Shown here: positions 1-5,542 of the stretch, piece by piece
Position numbering within the stretch: position 1 is the first letter of the stretch
How the letters are laid out: every line of letters begins with the position of its first letter
From: an uncultured Parvibacter sp.
Lineage (GTDB): Bacteria; Actinomycetota; Coriobacteriia; Coriobacteriales; Eggerthellaceae
Direction: 5' to 3'
Assembly (NCBI GenBank): GCA_910587945.1
Contig: CAJUNI010000078.1
Coordinates: 1-9,267, forward strand
Length of the DNA: 9,267 nt
Notes under the pieces: generated by a model
What the model was told of the DNA's origin: nothing
The model's input: only the letters and a program-made list of their open reading frames with translations
The model's database searches: none
Made by a program: the position numbers and the translations under genes

Positions 1-146
1 CCTTGGGTCTCAGTTTCACTCTCCACCAGCACCAGACCGTTTTCGAGAAGTTCCGAGACCGGAGTGTTTTGCAATTCGGAGGTATAAAGCATTTGGACGG
101 CACAACGCCTTCCTGCAGTGCGTTGCTCGTGGCGATGAGATGCCAT
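1..146 (-). CDS. nusB: NusB transcription antitermination factor, N-terminal part (runs off the window)
   Basis: Only the first 48 codons are present; the gene continues past base 1. The start is the ATG at 146-144, preceded by AGGAG about 10 nt upstream. The reading frame shows the typical NusB opening: a basic RTAGRR stretch followed by the first helix CAVQMLYTSEL, matching the family pattern of Arg-rich residues and then A-x-x-x-L-Y-x-x-E. In the family, NusB binds boxA RNA with NusE (S10) and supports antitermination of rRNA operons. Context supports the call, because nusB follows the asp23-family gene in the accC - yqhY - nusB order of Bacillus subtilis. It is separated from asp23 by 146 nt, unlike the overlapping genes before it, so it may have some independent expression. 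The function is inferred from a short fragment plus synteny. Confidence 0.82.
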   Translation of the reverse strand, partial: MASHRHEQRTAGRRCAVQMLYTSELQNTPVSELLENGLVLVESETETQ

Positions 147-292
147 GGTCCTAACTCTCCTGTCGTACCTGATAGTGCTTCAAATTCAAGGAACAAGACG
201 CTCCCTGTCCGCTTTCAGTGTCTGCCAAAGCAGCTTGGCTGCGGACAAGAGCGTCGGAACTGTTCAAAAGTCGTTAGAGGAGCTGCAACGGA
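147..292 (-). other. Structured intergenic spacer between asp23 family gene and nusB
   Basis: Read on the minus strand, arms at 255-241 and 212-197 are complementary: GACGCTC pairs with GAGCGTC and TGTCCGC pairs with GCGGACA, with a small mismatch between the two 7-bp blocks. Inside lies a smaller hairpin, GCCAA (239-235) with TTGGC (228-224). The structure ends about 50 nt before the nusB start. The following bases are only moderately T-rich (TTGTTCCTTG), so it is not a convincing terminator. It could be an attenuator, an RNA processing site or a protein-binding RNA. The pairing is seen directly; a role is inference. Confidence 0.45.
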
Positions 293-643
293 TTAGCCGT
301 CAAAGCGGATGCCATCCACAAAGACATCCACGTAGGCTACGTCAACTCCTACTTGTACGAGCAAAGCATCAGCCACAGATTGGCGTACCTGCTCGGCGAT
401 TTCTGTGAGCGCATAGCCGTAATACACCTCAATATGCACGGCTACTTCCAGGTGATTGTCAGCGTCAACCTGGACTTCAACCCCAGCTGAAGAGGGCTTC
501 GCGGCCACAATGGAGCGCAGTGATGAGGTGGTGTAGGACCCCACCGATGCCACCCCTTCTACCTCGGAGGTGGCGATGGAAACAATGGTTTCCACCACAC
601 CCGGAGCTAGTGTCATACCTTCAACGGACAGATACTCGGTCAT
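293..643 (-). CDS. Asp23/Gls24 family envelope stress response protein (YqhY-like)
   Basis: This is a 116-residue acidic protein of the Asp23/Gls24 (DUF322) family. It shows the family's opening LAPGVVETIVSIATSEVEGVASV and the later HIEVYYGYALTEIAEQVRQSV followed by V-x-V-D-V-F-V-D-G-I near the end. There is no signal peptide or membrane segment, so it should be cytosolic. The ATG overlaps the accC stop as ATGA (4 nt), which points to translational coupling; GGGAG lies about 7 nt upstream. In Bacillus subtilis the gene at this position is yqhY, and loss of YqhY is reported to be tolerated only with mutations affecting acetyl-CoA carboxylase, so a modulating role on the neighbouring biotin enzyme is plausible. 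That role is inference; the family assignment is firm. Confidence 0.88.
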   Translation of the reverse strand: MTEYLSVEGMTLAPGVVETIVSIATSEVEGVASVGSYTTSSLRSIVAAKPSSAGVEVQVDADNHLEVAVHIEVYYGYALTEIAEQVRQSVADALLVQVGVDVAYVDVFVDGIRFDG

Positions 644-1992
644 AGCAAGTCTCCCATCTGCGTTTCGATGAAGTCGGTAGTAGCGTCACCGGCAATAAAC
701 ACATCGTTGGCTAGCACTCGTTGATGGAACGGAATGGTGGTTTCAATGCCTTCGATCACAAACTCATCCAACGCACGACGACCACGGGCCAACACTTCAT
801 CACGGTCTTGACCATGAACGATGAGCTTAGCCACCATTGAATCATAGAACGGCGAAATCTTGGAGCCGGTACGCACGTAGCTCTCTACGCGCACTCCCGG
901 GCCTGCCGGAGGCTCAAAGCGCGTGATAGTGCCCGGGCAGGGTCTAAAGCCATGGGCCGGATCCTCGGCGTTAATACGGAACTCCATGGCATGACCGTTG
1001 GGGCTAAAGGGGGCCCGAGAGGCGCAGCTCATGGGCTCTCCTGCCGCAATGCGCAGCTGCTCCTTGATGATATCCACGCCCGTGATTTCCTCGGATACCG
1101 GATGCTCTACTTGAACCCGGGTGTTCATTTCCATGAAGTAGAACTTACCATCCTGATCCAGCAGGAATTCCACCGTACCTGCGTTGCGGTAATCCACCGC
1201 GCGCACGGCTTTAATGGCCGCCACGCCCATGGCGCGACGAAGTTCATCGGTCAGCGCTGGCGACGGCGCCTCTTCCACCAATTTCTGATGGCGACGCTGC
1301 ACCGAGCAATCGCGTTCGCAGAGAGAAATCTGATTGCCAAAATCATCGGCTAAGACCTGAACCTCAACGTGACGCGGGCGAAGCACCAATTTCTCGAGGT
1401 ACACCCCGTCATTGCCAAAGGCAGCTCCCGCTTCGGTTCGAGCGGCTTTGTACTGCGCTTCCAGATCGGCCGGGTCATGGACTTCACGCATGCCCTTACC
1501 GCCACCACCGGCCGTAGCCTTGATGAGTACGGGATAGCCCACAGCATCGGCAAAGGCCTGCGCCTCTTCTACCGTATCCAAGCAACCATCGGAGCCTGGA
1601 ACCGTGGGCACACCGCAGGCTTTCATGGTGTCGCGCGCCGTAGACTTATCCCCCATGGATTCAATGCACTCAGGAGAGGGGCCAATGAACACCAGGTCGT
1701 TATCGATGCATGCCCGGGCAAAATCGGCATTTTCTGCCAAGAACCCGTAGCCCGGATGAATGGCTTGAGCGCCGGTGGTTTGAGCCGCAGCAATAATATT
1801 CGGGATATTCAGATAGCTTTTCCCCGCAGGAGCAGGGCCAATGCAAACGGCCTCATCGGCATAGTGCACCGGATAGGTATCCGCATCCTCGGTCGAATAG
1901 ACCGCTACCGTCTTGACGCCCAGCTCTTTCGCAGCGCGCATAATGCGCAAGGCTACTTCGCCTCGATTGGCCACAAGAATCTTGTCGAACAT
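640..1992 (-). CDS. accC: Biotin carboxylase subunit (AccC/PycA type)
   Basis: The 450-residue length is the usual AccC length. It is the ATP-grasp enzyme that carboxylates biotin on the BCCP domain with ATP and bicarbonate. The N-terminal domain opens with KILVANRGEVALRIMRA. The ATP-grasp part has K116, K158, the glycine loop GGGGKGMR (162-169) and ERDCSVQRRHQK (226-237). Metal-binding and catalytic residues are conserved: E275, E288, and R292-Q-V-E296 inside the signature EMNTRVQVEHPVSE. The start ATG overlaps the last base of the upstream stop (TAATG), with AAGGA about 8 nt before it, and the end overlaps the asp23-family gene. The immediate partner is the carboxyltransferase-BCCP fusion, so it probably acts as the A subunit of a two-subunit pyruvate carboxylase. 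It may also serve acetyl-CoA carboxylase; sequence alone does not decide. Confidence 0.95.
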   Translation of the reverse strand: MFDKILVANRGEVALRIMRAAKELGVKTVAVYSTEDADTYPVHYADEAVCIGPAPAGKSYLNIPNIIAAAQTTGAQAIHPGYGFLAENADFARACIDNDLVFIGPSPECIESMGDKSTARDTMKACGVPTVPGSDGCLDTVEEAQAFADAVGYPVLIKATAGGGGKGMREVHDPADLEAQYKAARTEAGAAFGNDGVYLEKLVLRPRHVEVQVLADDFGNQISLCERDCSVQRRHQKLVEEAPSPALTDELRRAMGVAAIKAVRAVDYRNAGTVEFLLDQDGKFYFMEMNTRVQVEHPVSEEITGVDIIKEQLRIAAGEPMSCASRAPFSPNGHAMEFRINAEDPAHGFRPCPGTITRFEPPAGPGVRVESYVRTGSKISPFYDSMVAKLIVHGQDRDEVLARGRRALDEFVIEGIETTIPFHQRVLANDVFIAGDATTDFIETQMGDLL

Positions 1993-3902
1993 TACAAGGT
2001 TCCTTCCACAGCGTCGTTCTCAGCAACGGTAGGAATATGTTCGTGGGGCTCGATATAGAACAGCACGGTGCCGTACTCCACAGGCGTTGCATCCTCTAAG
2101 CACACCTCGCGCACGGTACCCATCTCTTCAGCCGTAATTTCATTCATGAGCTTCATAGCCTCAACGATACAAAGGGTCTCGTTGGCGGCCACTTCATCGC
2201 CCACCTTCACAAACGGCGGCTCGCCCGGTGCGGGGGCTTCATAGTAGGTACCCACCATCGGTGCCGTTACTGCTTGCCAGTGAGCAGGACGACCCTCGTT
2301 GCGCTGCTCGGGGGCCGGAGCCGGAGCCACCGGCTGAGCCGGCTGCTGTACCACCGGAGCTGCGACCGGCTGAGCGGCCACGGGACTTGCGGCCATAACA
2401 TCAGGCATACGTACTGCAATACGCATTCCCTCTTCTTCCACCACAATCTCGCCGACGCCGCTTTCTTCGGCGACGCGCACCAGCTCACGAATCTGGTTGA
2501 TGTCCACGTAATCATCCTCCTTGGTACCACTCGACTCCTGCTCTAAGAGGAAATCGACTTTCTCCGACGTGCGATGCTTGCTCAAATAGGTACGCGCCTC
2601 GTTGGGGAACAAGGCGTACATCAATACATCTTCCTCGCTCTTAGCTAAGTCGCCAATTTCTGCTGCCACCTCATCGTAGGTGGTAGTCACCAAGCTTGCG
2701 GGAGCCACATCCGGCGGCAGAATTTCCGCATTGCCCACAACCTTAGCCACAATTTCGGGATCCATTGGACCCGGCGCCTTGCCGTAATAGCCACAAACGT
2801 AGTCTTTCATTTCTTGGGAAATAACGGACCAACGCTTACCGGTGAGTACGTTGAACACGGCCTGGGTGCCCACGATTTGGGAAAGCGGGGTTACCAGGGG
2901 CGGATAGCCAACCTCAGCACGAACCTTGGGGATTTCCGCCATAACCTCACCCAGACGATCCCCAGCTTTTTGGATCTCGAGCTGGCTTACCAAGTTTGAC
3001 ATCATGCCGCCCGGCACCTGGTGAGAATAAACCTTCATGTGAGTCAGAGAGGACACGCCGCGCTTGTAATGGCCGCGCTTGCGCATTTCCTCCCAGTACT
3101 CGGAAATCTCAAACAGCAGATCCAGATCAAGACCCGTATCGTAGCGGCTCTCCTGGAAAGCTGCGGCAATCATTTCCACCGCGGGATGGGAGTTACCAAA
3201 GGCCAAGGGAGCATGGGCGGTGTCTGCAATGGCAGCGCCCGCTTCGGCTGCTTTGATAATGTTTGCCGGAGCCATACCACCCACATAGTGACAGTGGATA
3301 TGAATCGGCAATCCGATTTCGGCGTTGAAGGCCTTCACCATACGCTCGGTCCGATAGGGCGTGAGCATGCCCGCCATATCCTTGATGGCGATGGAGTCTG
3401 CGCCCAGATCTTTGAGCTGCTGGCCATACTCCAGGAAGCTATCTAAGGTATGAACCGGAGAAATGGTATAGGAGATAGCGCCTTCAAAATGCGCGCCCGC
3501 TTCCTTAATGGCTTCCGCATTGTCGATGACGTTGCGAATGTCGTTAAGGGCGTCGAAGACGCGGAAGACGTCGATACCATTACGATGGGCGGCTTGAATA
3601 AACCGATTCACGATGTCTTTGGAGTAGTGCTTGTAACCCACCAAGTTCTGACCACGAGACAGCATGGCCAGTGGCGTGTTCGGCGTGTTGGCTTTGATCG
3701 AGCGCAACCGCTCCCAAGGATTTTCATCTAAGAAGCGAAGGCAGCTATCAAACGTAGCACCGCCCCAGGCCTCAATAGCCCAGTAACCAACGCGGTCCAT
3801 CTTCGGGAGAATGGGTAGCATCTCCCCAATTTGCATACGCGTGGCCCAAAGACTTTGCTGGCCATCGCGAATGGTGGTGTCCATAATCTGGAGCCGTGAC
3901 AC
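1992..3902 (-). CDS. Carboxyltransferase-BCCP fusion: pyruvate carboxylase subunit B / OadA-like
   Basis: This 636-residue protein transfers CO2 from carboxybiotin, most likely to pyruvate. The carboxyltransferase TIM barrel (about 1-290) opens MDTTIRDGQQS with metal ligand D8, catalytic carbamyl-lysine K174 (AIKDMAG) and metal ligands H203 and H205. The following PYC/OADA domain (about 300-455) keeps VTPLSQIVGTQA with T338 at the expected spacing for the catalytic Thr. Residues 465-500 (VDINQIRELVRVAEESG and onward) match the N-terminus of AccB rather than an OadA linker. An Ala/Pro/Gln linker (504-532) leads to an AccB-type biotinyl domain (547-618) with EAMKLM, biotin site K584. The start is GTG, with AGGGGG about 6 nt upstream. 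It overlaps accC by 1 nt. No OadB-like membrane subunit follows, which favours pyruvate carboxylase over oxaloacetate decarboxylase; substrate is inference. Confidence 0.9.
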   Translation of the reverse strand: MSRLQIMDTTIRDGQQSLWATRMQIGEMLPILPKMDRVGYWAIEAWGGATFDSCLRFLDENPWERLRSIKANTPNTPLAMLSRGQNLVGYKHYSKDIVNRFIQAAHRNGIDVFRVFDALNDIRNVIDNAEAIKEAGAHFEGAISYTISPVHTLDSFLEYGQQLKDLGADSIAIKDMAGMLTPYRTERMVKAFNAEIGLPIHIHCHYVGGMAPANIIKAAEAGAAIADTAHAPLAFGNSHPAVEMIAAAFQESRYDTGLDLDLLFEISEYWEEMRKRGHYKRGVSSLTHMKVYSHQVPGGMMSNLVSQLEIQKAGDRLGEVMAEIPKVRAEVGYPPLVTPLSQIVGTQAVFNVLTGKRWSVISQEMKDYVCGYYGKAPGPMDPEIVAKVVGNAEILPPDVAPASLVTTTYDEVAAEIGDLAKSEEDVLMYALFPNEARTYLSKHRTSEKVDFLLEQESSGTKEDDYVDINQIRELVRVAEESGVGEIVVEEEGMRIAVRMPDVMAASPVAAQPVAAPVVQQPAQPVAPAPAPEQRNEGRPAHWQAVTAPMVGTYYEAPAPGEPPFVKVGDEVAANETLCIVEAMKLMNEITAEEMGTVREVCLEDATPVEYGTVLFYIEPHEHIPTVAENDAVEGTL

Positions 3903-3907
3903 GATAT

Positions 3908-3914
3908 ACCCCCT
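3908..3914 (-). promoter_or_regulatory. Ribosome-binding site fixing the GTG start of the carboxyltransferase fusion
   Basis: The minus strand reads AAGGGGG, then TATATC, then GTG. The spacing supports this GTG, which directly precedes the conserved SRLQIMDTTIRDGQ opening, over the ATG six codons later. Confidence 0.7.
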
Positions 3915-3946
3915 TCACAGGTGATATGACAAAGATCGAACCACAA

Positions 3947-3952
3947 ATTATA
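3947..3952 (-). promoter_or_regulatory. Candidate -10 box for the carboxylase operon (proximal)
   Basis: There is a perfect TATAAT on the minus strand, about 45 nt before the GTG start, leaving a short leader with the ribosome-binding site. No good -35 hexamer lies at 16-18 nt; TTGGGA at 3979-3974 is 21 nt away. It is a proposal from the box and position only. Confidence 0.35.
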
Positions 3953-3980
3953 GAAGAAGGATTGTCCATCCCCTCCCAAA

Positions 3981-4024
3981 GCCGGGATTTAACCGACAAC
4001 TAACACGATCCCCATGTTTGCCGG
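3981..4024 (-). promoter_or_regulatory. Two mutually exclusive hairpins in the carboxylase leader
   Basis: On the minus strand CCGGCAA (4024-4018) can pair with TTGTCGG (3999-3993) over 7 bp with one G-U, extended by ACA/TGT inside. The same GTCGG (3997-3993) can instead pair with CCGGC (3985-3981) around a 7-nt loop TTAAATC. Both cannot form together, which is the geometry of an RNA switch. The pairing is seen; whether anything senses a ligand is unknown, and no known riboswitch class was recognised. Confidence 0.4.
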
Positions 4025-4037
4025 TCATAATCGGGCG

Positions 4038-4060
4038 CAAAAGCCCCACTCCCTGGGGCT
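4038..4060 (-). terminator. Intrinsic terminator-like hairpin in the carboxylase leader
   Basis: The minus strand reads AGCCCC (4060-4055), loop AGGGAGT, GGGGCT (4047-4042), then a short T run (TTTT in all). The stem is a perfect 6 bp and GC-rich but the T run is short, so termination may be partial. Placed about 140 nt before the carboxylase start, it could act as an attenuator, or end a short non-coding RNA that starts near 4233. Confidence 0.55.
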
Positions 4061-4062
4061 CC

Positions 4063-4149
4063 GTGAGCGTTTAGCTCAGAATTTCTCCGAGCGCTGGAGA
4101 GAGAACCCGCTCCTCGATAACAAGGGAGGCTGTGAGCGTTTCGCTAGGC
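4063..4149 (-). repeat. Repeat module B (with a partial third copy)
   Basis: Given on the plus strand, this module has AGCGCT (4090-4095) followed by GGAGA, GAACC and CGCTCC (to 4113), then GAGCGTTTCGCTAGGC at 4134-4149. The 10-mer GTGAGCGTTT occurs at 4063-4072 and again at 4132-4141, exactly 69 nt apart. The related module A lies at 4442-4516. The segments form small hairpins on the RNA level (AGCG-AAA-CGCT). Confidence 0.5.
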
Positions 4150-4228
4150 CTCGATCCCGTCGAAATTTCGAATTATGGAGAAATTGTTAACCACGGTTTA
4201 TTTTTCTTTAGTTACTTGCTCAGAGAAG

Positions 4229-4250
4229 AAAGTTAACCTATTATAACTTT
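4229..4250 (-). promoter_or_regulatory. 7-8-7 inverted repeat overlapping a TATAAT box (candidate operator/promoter)
   Basis: AAAGTTA (4250-4244) and TAACTTT (4235-4229) are perfect inverted repeats around an 8-nt spacer on the minus strand. A perfect TATAAT (4245-4240) lies within the dyad. A repressor bound here would cover a -10 element, so this looks like an operator of the carboxylase operon or of the RNA that follows. No good -35 is present at 16-18 nt, and TTGACA at 4255-4250 is only 5 nt away, too close to act with this box. The regulator is unknown. Confidence 0.4.
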
Positions 4251-4269
4251 TGTCAACAGAAGGGAGCGA

Positions 4270-4345
4270 ACGGGAGAACACCTCCTCTCCTCGCTTAAAA
4301 ACTTCTCTCGTTCCCCCACCCTTTGTCCTGACCTCCTCTCTCTTT
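4270..4345. other. Strand-asymmetric purine tract with a repeated GAGAGGAGGT
   Basis: On the minus strand this stretch is strongly purine-biased and carries GAGAGGAGGT twice (4340-4331 and 4289-4280), 51 nt apart. Each includes a GGAGGT that resembles a ribosome-binding site, but no convincing gene follows either one. No other function is apparent. Confidence 0.35.
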
Positions 4346-4356
4346 TGCGTTATGGA

Positions 4357-4388
4357 GTGATGATCAATCCTCGTCTTGCGGTCATCAC
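4357..4388. repeat. 7-bp inverted repeat with 18-nt spacer next to the panC terminator
   Basis: On the plus strand GTGATGA (4357-4363) and TCATCAC (4382-4388) are perfect inverted repeats; TGATCA (4361-4366) is a palindrome inside. It lies just past the terminator in the direction of transcription and could be a protein-binding site for the downstream operon or a chance dyad. Confidence 0.35.
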
Positions 4389-4390
4389 AC

Positions 4391-4427
4391 AAAAAGCCCC
4401 CGGGACCCCCTCCCCGCGGGCTTTTTT
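4391..4427 (-). terminator. Strong, probably bidirectional intrinsic terminator after panC
   Basis: AAAAAGCCC (4391-4399) pairs with GGGCTTTTT (4418-4426). The inner bases are G/C-rich, and on the minus strand a further GGGA/TCCC pairing is possible. Both strands end in a T run after the stem, so it can stop transcription either way. It lies about 150 nt after the panC stop and separates the pan genes from the carboxylase leader. Confidence 0.85.
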
Positions 4428-4441
4428 GTTGCTGGCTCGCC

Positions 4442-4516
4442 AGCGCTCAGGAGAACAGCGCTCCCTCCCCTGGCATCTTTGACTTACGCTTCCGTCGCCA
4501 GAGCGTCTCGCTAGGC
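4442..4516 (-). repeat. Repeat module A, related to module B at 4090-4149
   Basis: On the plus strand it starts with AGCGCT followed by GGAGAAC and GCGCTCC (to 4464) and ends with GAGCGTCTCGCTAGGC (4501-4516). The last block matches module B in 15 of 16 positions, and the first block is recognisably similar. This copy sits between the panC stop and the terminator, so it would be in the panC 3' UTR. Confidence 0.5.
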
Positions 4517-4580
4517 TCGGCTCTTGCATGACCGTTGCCCTGAGTATGCTGGCCGGACTCATGCCCTTTACAGCTTGGTC

Positions 4581-5438
4581 TTAGGCCTCTTCAGATTCTT
4601 CCCAAAGGAAGTTGTCAATCAGGCGCGTTGAGCCAATAAAAACGGCCATAGCCACCAACACCGAGGAACCGAGGGTGTCCACGGGCTGCATGGTTTGACC
4701 ATCCACCACTTCCACATAGTCAATGGAAGCCAAGGGTTCTGCCTCGATACACGCCACCATGGCTTGCCGCAGCCGGGCCGCATCACGCTCTCCGGCGCGT
4801 ACCGCTTCTTGGCCTTGGGCCACAGCCTGGGACAATACCAAAGCCGCTTGGCGCTCCTCAGGGCTCAAATAGCTATTCCGCGAGCTTTTTGCCAAGCCAT
4901 CGGCTTCACGGACAATGGGGCACCCCACAATGGACACATTCATGTTCAGATCGGCTACCATGCGCTTAATGATGGCGAGCTGCTGAGCATCCTTTTGACC
5001 AAAGAATGCCTTATGGGGCTGCACGATATTGAAGAGCTTCGTCACAACCGTACAAACTCCCCGAAAATGAACAGGGCGCGAAGCACCGCAGAGGGTGTCG
5101 GTAAGCACTTCTTCCACCACAAAGGTGTGGAATAGCGGCCCGTACATTTCTTCTACGCTCGGATGAAAGATTGCATCCACCCCATGGGATTCACAAATGG
5201 AGGCATCGCGGGCAATATCGCGCGGGTAGGCATCGTAGTCTTCATTGGGACCAAACTGGAGCGGGTTTACGAACACGCTCACCACCACGCGATCACACTG
5301 GGCCCGGGCCGTCTCCATGAGGCTTTCGTGGCCCTCATGAAGAGCACCCATGGTAGGTACCAAGCCGATGGTGAGCCCTTCTTCCCTCCATTGGGCGACC
5401 ACTTCTTTTGCCCGAACGACCGTTTCAATAAGTTCCAC
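4581..5438 (-). CDS. panC: Pantothenate synthetase (pantoate--beta-alanine ligase)
   Basis: This 285-residue cytosolic ligase joins pantoate and beta-alanine with ATP, giving pantothenate for coenzyme A. The length is typical. The Rossmann domain holds VPTMGALHEGHESL with the nucleotidyl-transferase HxGH motif (H34-E-G-H37), SVFVNPLQFGPNEDYDAYPR, FFGQKDAQQ (145-153) and the KMSKS-like AKSSRNSYLS (183-192). Family members more often have AMSSRN or ALSSRN here, so K184 is slightly unusual. A dimerisation domain follows (about 195-280, ending VAMAVFIGSTRLIDN). The start is GTG with AAGGAG about 6 nt upstream. It follows panB by 104 nt with no obvious terminator, so both are likely co-transcribed. 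No panD (beta-alanine supply) lies next to them in this window. Confidence 0.96.
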   Translation of the reverse strand: MELIETVVRAKEVVAQWREEGLTIGLVPTMGALHEGHESLMETARAQCDRVVVSVFVNPLQFGPNEDYDAYPRDIARDASICESHGVDAIFHPSVEEMYGPLFHTFVVEEVLTDTLCGASRPVHFRGVCTVVTKLFNIVQPHKAFFGQKDAQQLAIIKRMVADLNMNVSIVGCPIVREADGLAKSSRNSYLSPEERQAALVLSQAVAQGQEAVRAGERDAARLRQAMVACIEAEPLASIDYVEVVDGQTMQPVDTLGSSVLVAMAVFIGSTRLIDNFLWEESEEA

Positions 5439-5542
5439 GTGTTCTCCTTCGGTTGTAAATCATGGGTATTGCGAAGACTAAGGGTGCCCGGTATGAGGCC
5501 TTGAATCCCCCGTCCCCATCCGAGCCCTTGGCTTAGGCCAGG
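5439..5542 (-). other. panB-panC spacer
   Basis: A short spacer with only a weak bulged hairpin right after the panB stop (CCTGGC-CTAA-GCCAAGG, minus strand) and the panC ribosome-binding site AAGGAG. No promoter box stands out. Confidence 0.4.

Larger units (their letters stand above)
4038..4233 (-). ncRNA. Candidate structured leader or small RNA upstream of the carboxylase operon
   Basis: Starting downstream of the TATAAT box at 4245-4240 and ending at the hairpin with T run at 4060-4039, this stretch of about 195 nt is rich in complementary segments. AATTTCTCC (4184-4176) pairs perfectly with GGAGAAATT (4087-4079) and encloses GAGGC/GCCTC around AGCG-AAA-CGCT, and GAGCG/CGCTC. TGAGC-TAAAC-GCTCA follows, then the terminator. 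TCGAAATTTCGA (4160-4171) is a 12-bp perfect palindrome that offers an alternative fold. It matches no RNA family I can name; parts resemble tmRNA openings but the rest is missing. It could be an attenuated mRNA leader, a riboswitch or a stand-alone small RNA. The boundaries are guesses. Confidence 0.4.

Noticed and set aside
3..408. Plus-strand frames at the left edge
   Set aside because: They overlap the NusB start and the asp23-family gene on the other strand and show no recognisable protein sequence.
1369..2058. 229-codon plus-strand frame opposite accC
   Set aside because: It is antisense to a fully conserved AccC and shows no motif of its own.
3981..4060. T-box riboswitch or a tRNA T-arm
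   Set aside because: The T-box core sequence is absent, the T-like loop TTAAATC lacks the invariant C, and there is no acceptor stem or anticodon arm.
4090..4171. tmRNA-like opening (TTTCGACGGGATCGAG on the minus strand)
   Set aside because: The resemblance covers only a short stretch; the tRNA-like acceptor, the T arm and CCA end and the tag frame are missing.
4184..4255. BirA (biotin repressor) operator, suggested by two GTTAAC sites near a biotin enzyme gene
   Set aside because: The two GTTAAC sites are about 40 nt apart rather than the roughly 15 nt of a BirA operator, and the flanking half-site bases do not fit.
4240..4255. TTGACA and TATAAT as one promoter
   Set aside because: Only 5 nt separate the two hexamers, so they cannot be used together by a housekeeping sigma factor.
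4198..4392. 64-codon minus-strand frame in the panC-carboxylase gap
   Set aside because: It begins inside the terminator, has no ribosome-binding site, is made of purine-tract codons and runs over the TATAAT dyad; nothing in it resembles a protein family.
4350..4562. 70-codon minus-strand frame after panC
   Set aside because: It spans the terminator, has no recognisable motif and no ribosome-binding site.
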